DNA from: Ornithobacterium rhinotracheale | Lineage (GTDB): Bacteria; Bacteroidota; Bacteroidia; Flavobacteriales; Weeksellaceae | Length of the DNA stretch: 64,000 nt | Reading direction: 5' to 3' | NCBI RefSeq assembly: GCF_022832975.1 | Contig: NZ_CP094846.1 | Location: forward strand, 2,245,501-2,309,500 | Shown here: in pieces, positions 56,166-64,000 of the stretch | Layout of the letters: every line of letters starts with the position of its first letter | Numbering within the stretch: the first letter of the stretch is position 1 | The notes under the pieces: generated by a model | What the model was told of the DNA's origin: nothing | What the model saw: the letters and a program-made list of their open reading frames with translations, nothing else | Databases searched by the model: none | Made by a program: the position numbers and the translations under genes

Positions 56166-57221
56166 ATGAAAAAACTGATTTTATTACTTATTTTAATCGT
56201 TTCTTGCACCATTAATGCTCAATCTTTAGAAACTTGCACAAATTATTACAGCAATAGAGAATACAAAAAAGCCTTTGAATGCTTTAAGCCACATGCCGAG
56301 CAAGGAGATGCCCAAGCACAATTTAATTTAGGCTATATGTACAGCAACGGAGAGGGCGTAAAACAAGACATCCATAAAGCCTTTGAGTGGTATCAAAAAG
56401 TTACCAAACAAGAATATGCCAAAGCGCAATATAATTTAGGCTCAATGTACTTAAAAGGAAACGGTGTAAGACAAGATTACCACAAAGCCTTTGAGTGGTT
56501 TCAAAAAGCGGCTGAGCAAGGATTTGCCAAAGCACAATTTAATTTAGGCTTAATGTACGACAAAGGAGAGGGCATAAAACAAGATTACCACAAAGCCTTT
56601 GAGTGGTATCAAAAAGCTGCCGAGCAAGGAGATGCCCAAGCACAATTTAATTTAGGCTATATGTACGAGAACGGAGAGGGCGTAAAACAAGATTACTACA
56701 AGGCCTTTGAGTGGTATCAAAAAGCTGCCGAGCAAGGATTTGCCAAAGCGCAATTTAATTTAGGCATAATGTACTTAAAAGGAAACGGCGTAAAACAAGA
56801 TTACCACAAAGCCTTTGAGTGGTATCAAAAAGCGGCTAAGCAAGGACATGCCGAAGCGCAAACTGCTTTAGGCATAATGTACGACAACGGAGAGGGCGTA
56901 AGACAAGATTACCACAAAGCTATTGAGTGGTATCAAAAAGCTGCCGAGCAAGGAATTGCCCAAGCGCAAATTAATTTAGGCTATATGTACGAGAACGGAG
57001 AGGGCGTAAAACAAGATTACCACAAAGCCTTTGAGTGGTATCAAAAAGCTGCCGAGCAAGGAATTGCCCAAGCGCAATTTAATTTAGGCTATATGTACGA
57101 GAACGGAGAGGGCGTAAAACAAGATTACCACAAGGCCAAAGAATATTTTGGTAAAGCTTGCGATAATGGATATCAAAACGGCTGCGATTTATACCGAAAA
57201 TTAAACGAAAAAGGGGATTAA
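56166..57221 (+). CDS. Sel1-repeat exported protein
   Basis: A 351-residue protein. Its N-terminal signal (MKKLILLLILIVSC TINAQ) could be a normal signal peptide or a lipobox (IVSC). Eight 36-residue Sel1-like repeats run from about residue 42 to 329 (consensus KAAEQGxAxAQFNLGxMYxxGEGVKQDYHKAFEWYQ, shown here as a consensus in segments), followed by a partial ninth. Sel1 repeats form helix-turn-helix stacks that mediate protein contacts. The ATG at 56166 is chosen because an earlier one at 56133 lies inside the inverted repeat and adds residues before the signal. A terminator follows. Confidence 0.9.
   Translation: MKKLILLLILIVSCTINAQSLETCTNYYSNREYKKAFECFKPHAEQGDAQAQFNLGYMYSNGEGVKQDIHKAFEWYQKVTKQEYAKAQYNLGSMYLKGNGVRQDYHKAFEWFQKAAEQGFAKAQFNLGLMYDKGEGIKQDYHKAFEWYQKAAEQGDAQAQFNLGYMYENGEGVKQDYYKAFEWYQKAAEQGFAKAQFNLGIMYLKGNGVKQDYHKAFEWYQKAAKQGHAEAQTALGIMYDNGEGVRQDYHKAIEWYQKAAEQGIAQAQINLGYMYENGEGVKQDYHKAFEWYQKAAEQGIAQAQFNLGYMYENGEGVKQDYHKAKEYFGKACDNGYQNGCDLYRKLNEKGD
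56289..57152 (+). repeat. Eight tandem 108-bp repeats (Sel1 array)
   Basis: Eight in-frame 108-bp units code for the Sel1 repeats. Several neighbours are nearly identical at the DNA level (for example the units around 56600, 56940 and 57050), so copy number could change by slippage or recombination. Confidence 0.85.
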
Positions 57222-57226
57222 AACAG

Positions 57227-57265
57227 AAAAATCCTGAGTTTAGAACACTCAGGATTTTTTAATTT
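57227..57265. terminator. Bidirectional terminator between Sel1 gene and recJ
   Basis: Perfect 13-bp arms (57227-57239 / 57247-57259) with a 7-nt loop and A/T runs on both sides. Confidence 0.85.
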
Positions 57266-58966
57266 TTAGCCAAACCTTACATCTTTAATTCGGATTTGGA
57301 GGTGTGCTTTGCCTTGCCATACATTTTCTTCGATGACATAGACCATGTCAAAGCTTTCGGTTTTCATTCGTTTTAAATAGTGCCCCATACCAAACCCAAT
57401 CGCGGTGAAATGTTTGCGCACTTCGGGATGATACACTGTGAGCTTAATATGCTCGTTGCTACGCCCCATATAGCGTTCATCGCCCGCCGAGCGCACGCCC
57501 GTTGTTAAGAACTGTGGCATTAAATTTTCTGGGCCAAAAGGCTCCATTTGTTTTAAAATTCGGGCAAATTTCGGTGTAATTTCTTTAAAGCTTAGCTCGG
57601 TATCTATCTCGATGGTAGGTGTTTGCTGGGTTTTGTGAATATTTCTACTCACAATTTGCTCAAATCTTCGTTTAAAATTCGGCAAATTCACTTCCTTCAT
57701 CGTAAGCCCTGCGGCGTACATGTGTCCGCCAAAACGCTCAAGCAAATCGCCACATTCCACCAAAGCCTCGTACACATCAAATCCCTTTACCGAGCGCACA
57801 GAAGCCACCAGCATTCCGTTGTCTCCTTGTGTAAAGACCACCGTCGGGCGATAATACACTTCGGTAAGGCGCGAAGCCACAATCCCTATAACTCCTTTGT
57901 GCCAATTTGGGTCGTAGACCACAGTGGTAAATTTAGTTTCGTCTTCTTCCGCCAATTGATTGAGTGCTTCATCGGTAATCAGCGAGTCGAGCTCCTTGCG
58001 CTCTTTGTTTAAATCATTGATTTCGCTCACATATCGGCGTGCGGTGATTTCGTTTTCGGTAATGAGTAGTTTTACCGCATCGGTTGCTTGCTTGATTCTT
58101 CCCGCCGCATTGATTTTAGGCGCAATGGCAAACACAATTTTGCTCACATTGACCAAGCCCACCGATTCTTTAGGAATCAACATTTTTAAGCCTAAACGCG
58201 GCGAAGCGTTCAACACTTTTAATCCAAAATGTGCCAAAATCCGATTTTCTCCCGTAATCGGTACAATATCGGCCGCGATACTCACCGCCACCAAATCCAA
58301 ATAACTAAATAATTCTTTGTCAGAGATTTTTAAAGGTTTGGCCAAGGCCTGAATAAGTTTAAAGCCTACGCCACAGCCACTTAATCCGTCGTAAGGATAT
58401 TGGCAATCTTCGCGTTTGGGATCGAGCACCGCCACTGCATCGGGTAACTCTTCGCCAGGAAAGTGGTGATCGCAAATAATGAAATCGATGCCTTTTTCTT
58501 TGGCATACGCCACCATTTCGTTGGCTTTAATCCCGCAATCGAGCGAAATAATTAGCTGAATATCATTGTCAGCTGCATAGTCCATACCTTCTTTGGACAC
58601 GCCATAGCCTTCTTTATAGCGATCTGGAATGTAATAAGTTACATTATCGGTTTGACTTTTCAAAAAAGTGTACATCAACGCCACCGAAGTCGTTCCGTCG
58701 ACATCGTAGTCGCCATACACCATGATTTTTTCTTGATTATTGAGCGCAGAAAGGATGCGTTCCACGGCGCTATCCATGTCTTTCATGAGCAAAGGATCGT
58801 GCAAATGAGAAAGTTGCGGACGAAAGAAATCCTTGGCTTCATCGTAAGTGGTGATGCCCCGCTGAACCAAAATACGGGATAGGGACTCCGAAATTTTTAG
58901 GGAATCCTGCAAAGCTTTTACATTCTCTGCGAGTGGTTTGGGCTTGAGTAACCAGCGTGAAGACAT
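57266..58966 (-). CDS. recJ: Single-stranded-DNA-specific exonuclease RecJ
   Basis: A 566-residue DHH-family nuclease of normal length. Metal motifs MVYGDYDVDGTTSVALM, SLDCGIKANEM and ICDHHFPGEELP (the DHH) are intact, as is SGCGVGFKL. The DHHA1 region near 420 has the GGHMYAAGLTM motif. It degrades single-stranded DNA 5' to 3' in recombination and mismatch repair. The -7 box lies 6 nt before the ATG, so the mRNA may have almost no leader. Confidence 0.97.
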   Translation of the reverse strand: MSSRWLLKPKPLAENVKALQDSLKISESLSRILVQRGITTYDEAKDFFRPQLSHLHDPLLMKDMDSAVERILSALNNQEKIMVYGDYDVDGTTSVALMYTFLKSQTDNVTYYIPDRYKEGYGVSKEGMDYAADNDIQLIISLDCGIKANEMVAYAKEKGIDFIICDHHFPGEELPDAVAVLDPKREDCQYPYDGLSGCGVGFKLIQALAKPLKISDKELFSYLDLVAVSIAADIVPITGENRILAHFGLKVLNASPRLGLKMLIPKESVGLVNVSKIVFAIAPKINAAGRIKQATDAVKLLITENEITARRYVSEINDLNKERKELDSLITDEALNQLAEEDETKFTTVVYDPNWHKGVIGIVASRLTEVYYRPTVVFTQGDNGMLVASVRSVKGFDVYEALVECGDLLERFGGHMYAAGLTMKEVNLPNFKRRFEQIVSRNIHKTQQTPTIEIDTELSFKEITPKFARILKQMEPFGPENLMPQFLTTGVRSAGDERYMGRSNEHIKLTVYHPEVRKHFTAIGFGMGHYLKRMKTESFDMVYVIEENVWQGKAHLQIRIKDVRFG

Positions 58967-58972
58967 ATTTCA

Positions 58973-58980
58973 CAAAGTTA
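58973..58980 (-). promoter_or_regulatory. -7 promoter element (TAACTTTG) of recJ
   Basis: Exact TAnnTTTG match on the minus strand, ending 6 nt before the recJ start codon. Confidence 0.55.
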
Positions 58981-59113
58981 GCATTTTTCTTTTGATTTTC
59001 ATAGGGCTAAAATTTATAATTGTAAACAATTTTTCTGTACCAAATTTTTTTTAACAAAAAAAGAATTTGTATATCTCTAAAAATGAGTATCTTTAAACTC
59101 AAAATATTGTAAT

Positions 59114-62100
59114 ATGAAAAAATGCCTTTTCTTAGCATTATTCCTCTTTATCTCATGGAACCTTAATGCCCAAAATAAAAACTTGATGCAAGATTGGAAT
59201 CAGATTGAAAAAAAAGTGGAAAATGGTGATTACAAATCCCTTGTTCCTGCCTTGGATGCGATTTACCAAAAGGCAGAAAAAAACAACGACCTCCCGAGTA
59301 AAATCAAGGCTTTGCTCATAAAAGCCAATGTAGAAACTTCGGTGAGCGACAAAGTGGATTATAAACTGGACATTGTAAAACTTTTTAAATCTGAAATTCA
59401 AAAAAGCAAAGGCACCGAACGCGCTATTTGGCAGGCGTATTTAGCCAAACTTTACAATACTTACTATATCCCGTCGAGAAGCAAAAATTTCTCTACTGCG
59501 CAACGAAGCGATGATTTTAGAGAATGGACACAACAACAAAAAATAGAAGCCATCAAAGAATTGTTGAATGAAGCAACCGCCAATCCTGCACTGCTGGACA
59601 AGCCACTTAAAAATTATAAACTACTCGTGGAAGGTGACTTGCAAAAGAATATTTTAATCCAAACATTGTATGATTTGGTGCTTTACGAAGCCTATGAAAT
59701 CATGGACAATTTTTCGCAAGAATCCGAAGCTGCTAATCAATATTTAATTAAATTAAGGGATTTTCAAAAACAGAAAAAAAATCAAAATTGGCTGTATTAT
59801 GAAATTGCAATTTTCAAAGAGCAATGGAACGATGAGCAAATTAGCAAAGAAAAATATTTAGCAGAATTAAAGGAACTCTATACTCAAAATAGCAATAACC
59901 CGTGGAGTACAATGGCGCTGTATGAATGGGCAAAATTGTACAACGAGGCTAGCCCTGAGATTTACGATATGGTAACGGCTAAAATCAAGCAATTTAAGGA
60001 TTTTGCCTATACGCCATTCTTGGAAGCTTTGGCTAAAAATTTAAAACAATCAGAAATTGAAATTGCAAGTATCAAAAATTGGACACCAAACACCAATTTA
60101 CCCATAAAAATTAGCCATAGAAATATCGGAAATAAGATTTATTACCGACTATACGAGATTAGTTTAACCAAAAGATTACGCTACGACTTGAACGAATATT
60201 TCAATGGAACAATTGATGATTTCAAGGATTTTAAAATTGTAGCCAAAGGCGAAGTAGACATCAAAAAATTTGATGATTTAAAAACACACAAAACTGTAGT
60301 TCCCTTATCTTTCCCAAAAGGAAATTATTACTTGCTCTTCTCCTCTCGCCCCGATTTTAATGAAAAATCTGCTTTGTCTGGTTCCGAGATCACTGTAAGA
60401 GATTGGAACAACGACAAGCTTCTTCTTACGGATAAAAACACCAATGCACCGCTTAAAAAAGCTAAAGCAACTATTCTGGTTTATGACCAAGAATTGGGAA
60501 AAATAATCAAAAAAACACCCGTGGTGACAGATGAAAACGGAGTGATTCCTTTTTCTCTCACCTCTCGCAGATATTACCTTGAATATTATTTAGAAAAAGA
60601 TGGTGTTTTTGTAAATTTTTATCCTGAAGCAAAAAAAACAAAAGAAGATAACTTTGAGCATACCAGTGCTAAAATCTTAACCGATAGAAATTTGTATCGC
60701 CCTGGACAAGAAGTTTTTGTAAAAGCCATTGTTTACGACGATGTAAATATGCGTCCAAAAACAAATCTTAACTACACTATATTGCTCAAAAATGCTAAAT
60801 ACGAGACTATTGCAAGCAAAGAAATAAAAACTAATAGCTTTGGTTCTTCAACCACATCTTTTATTCTCCCTACCAATGACATGCCTGGCAACTACCAATT
60901 GATGATTAAAGATTTAGGACAAACAGGAATCAGAGTAGAAGAGTACAAACGCCCAAATTTTGAAGTAAAACTCAATCCATACGAAGGGCAAGCTACATTG
61001 AACCAAACAGTGAATATTACAGGAAATGTAATGTCTTATGCAGGAGCCAATATCCCGAACGCTACGGTAGAATACAATGTGCGCCGCATAGAACTTGAGC
61101 CTTATCGTTTCTTTTTTTCAAATAGAAAAGAGGTGCAAATCAAAAGTGGAAAAACCGCAACCAATGCGCAAGGAAATTTTGAAATTAGCTTTGACGCCAC
61201 AAGCAATGCTCCTGCTAGCCAAGCTAAATATTTCTCATACGATGTACGCGTAAAAGTAACCGACCCTTCGGGCGAAACGCATAGTGCCAACAAACGATAT
61301 TCTTTCTCAAATGTGCCTTTCTACATCACAACAGAAACCCAAGGAAGCAAATTAAGTTCTAACTTTAAAGAAATTGACATTAAAACATTTAATGTAAATA
61401 ATCAGCCTGTTTCTGAAAAAGTAAAAGTCGAGTTATTTGCCTACGAACCAAATGATAGAATTTTAATTCCGTTTAAAAACAATAGCGATTACGAAATTTT
61501 ATCAAAATCCGAATTTATAAAAGAATTGCCGCATGTTGCATACATGGGCGACTCGCTTAAAGTGAAAAATTTAGTTTTTGCGGAAGAATACACAACACAA
61601 GAAAATACTAAATTTCAATTGCCACAACAATTGGCAGCGGGGCACTACAAACTTATCATTTCTCAAAATGCAAATGGTGCCGAAATAAAAACGGAACGCA
61701 ATATAGTAGTCCTTGACGACCAAAGTTTAAAAATCAATGAAAATGCGTTTTTTGTAATGCAATTTGATCAAAGCAAACAGTTCAATCCTGGCGAAAAAGC
61801 CATTGTATATTTCGGCGGAGCTGCCAAAGGAGGACATGTGAAAATTGAGATTTATGGCAAGAACAATACGCTAATCAAAAGAGAATTTGTACCAGTGTAT
61901 GGCAAACTTATTCGCTACGAAATTCCAATCAAAGAGGAATATCGTGGCAATATTTCCTTGAGCCTTTCGTATGAAAAATTCAACTATACCCAAAGCGAAA
62001 ATTTCACCATTTTAGTTCCTTTTAATAATAAAAAATTAGAAATCACTACCGAAACATTCCGCTCGCTGCTTGAACCTGGCAAGGGTGAGAAATGGAAATT

Positions 62101-64000
62101 TAAGGTGAAGAAAAATGATGGAAAACCAGCTGAGGCAGAGGTTTTAGCAACGATGTATGATGCTTCGCTCAATGCTATTTATAGAAAAAACAACATCAAC
62201 TTTTTCCCATATCGTTCAAACTATAATTATCACACGGCATACAATAATATTTTAAAATTCTTTAGTACAATTCCAGAGACTGAAGACATTAAATTTAAAG
62301 AATACAATTTCCCATTATCGTTAAATCTTTTTGGTTTAAATTTAAGCTCCACAAATTATGACATAGTGGTAGGCTTTGGCAGACAAAAACGAGCAGCTTT
62401 TACGGGATCGCTTGAAGGTGTTGCAAAGGCTGTAGATTTATCTGCCCTAAAATCAGCCTTAAAAGAAGAAAGAGTAGTTATAGGGAATAACCCAAGAAAT
62501 TTTAAAGACAACGAGCCAAAAGAAAATCTATCTATCCGAAAAAATTTAAACGAAACCGCCTTTTTCTACCCTGATTTAAAAACCGATGCCAATGGGGATT
62601 TCTGGGTAGAATTTACAGCTCCAGAGAGCTTAACGACTTGGAATTTCCAAGCTTTGGCGCAGACCAAGGATTTCAGCTTTGGCTATTTAGAAAAATCGGT
62701 AAAAACACAAAAGGAATTAATGGTGAATCCAAATATGCCGAGATTCTTGCGCGTGGGAGATGAGGTGTCCCTCCGAACACGAATTGATAATCTTAGCAAT
62801 CAGCCCATTAGCGCGCAGGTGCATTTAGATTTAATTAACCCAGCTAATAATAAGCTGTTTGACAAGGAATTTAAACTGAAAAATAAAGCGCAAGCAGTAA
62901 ATATCCCTGCCCAAGCTAGCCAAGTGGTAACTTGGAAAATTAAAGTGCCTGCGGGAGAGCCTGCCGTGCTATATCGAATTTTTGCCAAGGGGCAAAAGCA
63001 CCAAGATGGCGTGGAAAATATGTTGCCAATTTTGAGCAACCAAGTTTTGGTTACGCAGACAATGCCCTTGTATGTGAACAGAGGGCAAAGCAAGCGCTTT
63101 GTGATGCCAAATGTGGAGCCAAATTCAAAGACAAGAGACAATATTTCTATGAAATTTGAAATTACTAAAAACCCCACTTGGTTTGCCGTTCTCTCCTTGC
63201 CGTATTTGGATAATCCTGATTTTAAAACCACTGATAATGTGCTGAATGCCTTTATCTCAAATGCAATGAGCTACCAAATTATGCAGGATAATCCAGCCTT
63301 TGAAAATCTCTGGAAATCCTACCGAGAGCAGCATAAATTTGAGTCGCCACTTGCGCAAAATAGCGAGTATAAAAACTTAGCACTTCAAGCCACACCGTGG
63401 GTGCTAGATGCTAAGAATGAGAAAGAAAGAATGCTTAAATTGTCAAATTATTTTAATAAAAATCAAGCAGAATTAAACATCAATCGCTACCTCGCTCAGC
63501 TAGAAGCTATGCAGCTGAATAATGGCGCCTTCCCTTGGTTTAAGGACGGAAAGGAAAACTTGTACGAGTCCGTTTATGTGCTGCAAAATCTAGGCGAATT
63601 CCTGCAAGACCACCCAGCTTTTAAAGCCAAAACTAAAAAAATTGTAGCTGGCTTGGTAAATTATCTAGATGGCCAAATCCTGAAGGAGTGGAGGGAAACC
63701 AAAAATCCATTTGAGAGAAGCTACTTGATTGATAGAGTGGTGAGATTCCTATACGGCCGCTCGTTCTTTGTTAAAGAGCATCCATTTAGTCAAGAATTAA
63801 GCCAAATCAATGATTATGTATTGCGCGAATCTTTCCACCATATGAATAATTATACCATCAGAGGGAAGGGTATTTTGGCCTTAACCTTAAATAGCTATAA
63901 CCGAAAAGCCGAAGCGCAAAAAGTGATGCACTTCATCAAAGAACGCGCTACCATTTCCGAAGAAATGGGCATGTACTGGAACGAGAAATTTAGCTCATGG
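59114..64000 (+). CDS. Alpha-2-macroglobulin-like protein, 3' end beyond window
   Basis: The open frame runs 1629 codons to the window edge without a stop. A signal peptide ends near NLNAQ (residue 20). Residues about 30-500 are a helical and beta N-terminal region. The MG-type segment DRNLYRPGQEVFVKAIVYDD at about 524 is typical of bacterial macroglobulins, and the A2M domain is at about 1155-1245 (DANGDFWVEFTAPESLTTWN then FQALAQTKDFS). In the following thioester-domain region, where many homologues have a CxEQ motif after a Pro-Tyr segment, the sequence reads SLPYLDNPDFKTTDNVL: no Cys-Glu-Gln is present. It is probably a periplasmic or surface protein that traps or shields against proteases, but the trap chemistry is not supported here. 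Confidence 0.85.
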   Translation, partial: MKKCLFLALFLFISWNLNAQNKNLMQDWNQIEKKVENGDYKSLVPALDAIYQKAEKNNDLPSKIKALLIKANVETSVSDKVDYKLDIVKLFKSEIQKSKGTERAIWQAYLAKLYNTYYIPSRSKNFSTAQRSDDFREWTQQQKIEAIKELLNEATANPALLDKPLKNYKLLVEGDLQKNILIQTLYDLVLYEAYEIMDNFSQESEAANQYLIKLRDFQKQKKNQNWLYYEIAIFKEQWNDEQISKEKYLAELKELYTQNSNNPWSTMALYEWAKLYNEASPEIYDMVTAKIKQFKDFAYTPFLEALAKNLKQSEIEIASIKNWTPNTNLPIKISHRNIGNKIYYRLYEISLTKRLRYDLNEYFNGTIDDFKDFKIVAKGEVDIKKFDDLKTHKTVVPLSFPKGNYYLLFSSRPDFNEKSALSGSEITVRDWNNDKLLLTDKNTNAPLKKAKATILVYDQELGKIIKKTPVVTDENGVIPFSLTSRRYYLEYYLEKDGVFVNFYPEAKKTKEDNFEHTSAKILTDRNLYRPGQEVFVKAIVYDDVNMRPKTNLNYTILLKNAKYETIASKEIKTNSFGSSTTSFILPTNDMPGNYQLMIKDLGQTGIRVEEYKRPNFEVKLNPYEGQATLNQTVNITGNVMSYAGANIPNATVEYNVRRIELEPYRFFFSNRKEVQIKSGKTATNAQGNFEISFDATSNAPASQAKYFSYDVRVKVTDPSGETHSANKRYSFSNVPFYITTETQGSKLSSNFKEIDIKTFNVNNQPVSEKVKVELFAYEPNDRILIPFKNNSDYEILSKSEFIKELPHVAYMGDSLKVKNLVFAEEYTTQENTKFQLPQQLAAGHYKLIISQNANGAEIKTERNIVVLDDQSLKINENAFFVMQFDQSKQFNPGEKAIVYFGGAAKGGHVKIEIYGKNNTLIKREFVPVYGKLIRYEIPIKEEYRGNISLSLSYEKFNYTQSENFTILVPFNNKKLEITTETFRSLLEPGKGEKWKFKVKKNDGKPAEAEVLATMYDASLNAIYRKNNINFFPYRSNYNYHTAYNNILKFFSTIPETEDIKFKEYNFPLSLNLFGLNLSSTNYDIVVGFGRQKRAAFTGSLEGVAKAVDLSALKSALKEERVVIGNNPRNFKDNEPKENLSIRKNLNETAFFYPDLKTDANGDFWVEFTAPESLTTWNFQALAQTKDFSFGYLEKSVKTQKELMVNPNMPRFLRVGDEVSLRTRIDNLSNQPISAQVHLDLINPANNKLFDKEFKLKNKAQAVNIPAQASQVVTWKIKVPAGEPAVLYRIFAKGQKHQDGVENMLPILSNQVLVTQTMPLYVNRGQSKRFVMPNVEPNSKTRDNISMKFEITKNPTWFAVLSLPYLDNPDFKTTDNVLNAFISNAMSYQIMQDNPAFENLWKSYREQHKFESPLAQNSEYKNLALQATPWVLDAKNEKERMLKLSNYFNKNQAELNINRYLAQLEAMQLNNGAFPWFKDGKENLYESVYVLQNLGEFLQDHPAFKAKTKKIVAGLVNYLDGQILKEWRETKNPFERSYLIDRVVRFLYGRSFFVKEHPFSQELSQINDYVLRESFHHMNNYTIRGKGILALTLNSYNRKAEAQKVMHFIKERATISEEMGMYWNEKFSSW

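Noticed and set aside
55946-56212. Minus-strand 88-codon ORF with heptad-like repeats
   Set aside because: It overlaps the Sel1 gene start, has no promoter or start context, and its codons follow from a repeated DNA element. It is described as a repeat instead.
56289-57152. CRISPR-like array
   Set aside because: The 108-bp periodicity is in frame and codes for Sel1 repeats; there are no unique spacers between short repeats and no cas genes.

Overview
The window is a stretch of chromosome from a low-GC Bacteroidota, most likely a member of the Flavobacteriales (Weeksellaceae-like). The evidence is the -7 promoter element TAnnTTTG in front of many genes, a PorP/SprF-family protein, a nuclease with a type IX secretion (T9SS) C-terminal sorting domain, a TonB-dependent receptor, tandem DUF3078 proteins, and short intergenic regions with few purine-rich ribosome binding sites. 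I cannot name the species from sequence alone. There is no phage, insertion sequence, CRISPR array or rRNA. There is one tRNA, tRNA-Ser(GGA).

Layout. 1-1.7 kb: a YqeY-like protein, a small lipoprotein and an RlpA-like protein. 1.8-5.8 kb: a very large secreted GH2 beta-galactosidase. 5.9-8.1 kb: a decayed gene copy, its intact paralogue and a PorP/SprF protein. 8.1-12 kb: YjjG-like phosphatase, HTTM membrane protein, DUF2797 protein and a row of four tiny membrane proteins, one of them only 59 residues long. 12.1-17.5 kb: an amino-sugar block (NahK-like kinase, sugar nucleotidyltransferase, GH109-like protein) divergent from a NagB-deacetylase fusion. 17.8-19.7 kb: gyrB. 19.8-22.5 kb: an accessory block of five small exported proteins with a recent tandem duplication. 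22.7-34.5 kb: mnmA, a T9SS-exported nuclease, sucC, alr, aspA, a FadL-like porin paired with an SGNH lipoprotein, and deoC. 34.6-36.4 kb: a nuclease-family gene divergent from an Rrf2 regulator-truncated haemoglobin operon. 36.5-38.9 kb: an ExbB/ExbD operon. 39-43 kb: tRNA-Ser, asparaginase and a TonB-dependent receptor broken by an in-frame stop. 43-59 kb: yebC, two DUF3078 proteins, hemH, ruvB, mdh, a MATE pump, two crotonases, polA, a Sel1-repeat protein and recJ. 59.1 kb to the edge: an incomplete alpha-2-macroglobulin-like protein.

Most genes are ordinary core genes, commonly separated by strong hairpin terminators that serve convergent neighbours. No complete new defence or secretion system is evident. 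The points most worth a second look are: six genes whose -7 box lies only 4-6 nt before the start codon (candidate leaderless mRNAs); the duplicated lipoprotein pair with near-identical ends and diverged cores; a 19-bp inverted repeat enclosing four 21-nt repeats in front of the Sel1 gene; the interrupted TonB receptor; and the macroglobulin that lacks a thioester motif.
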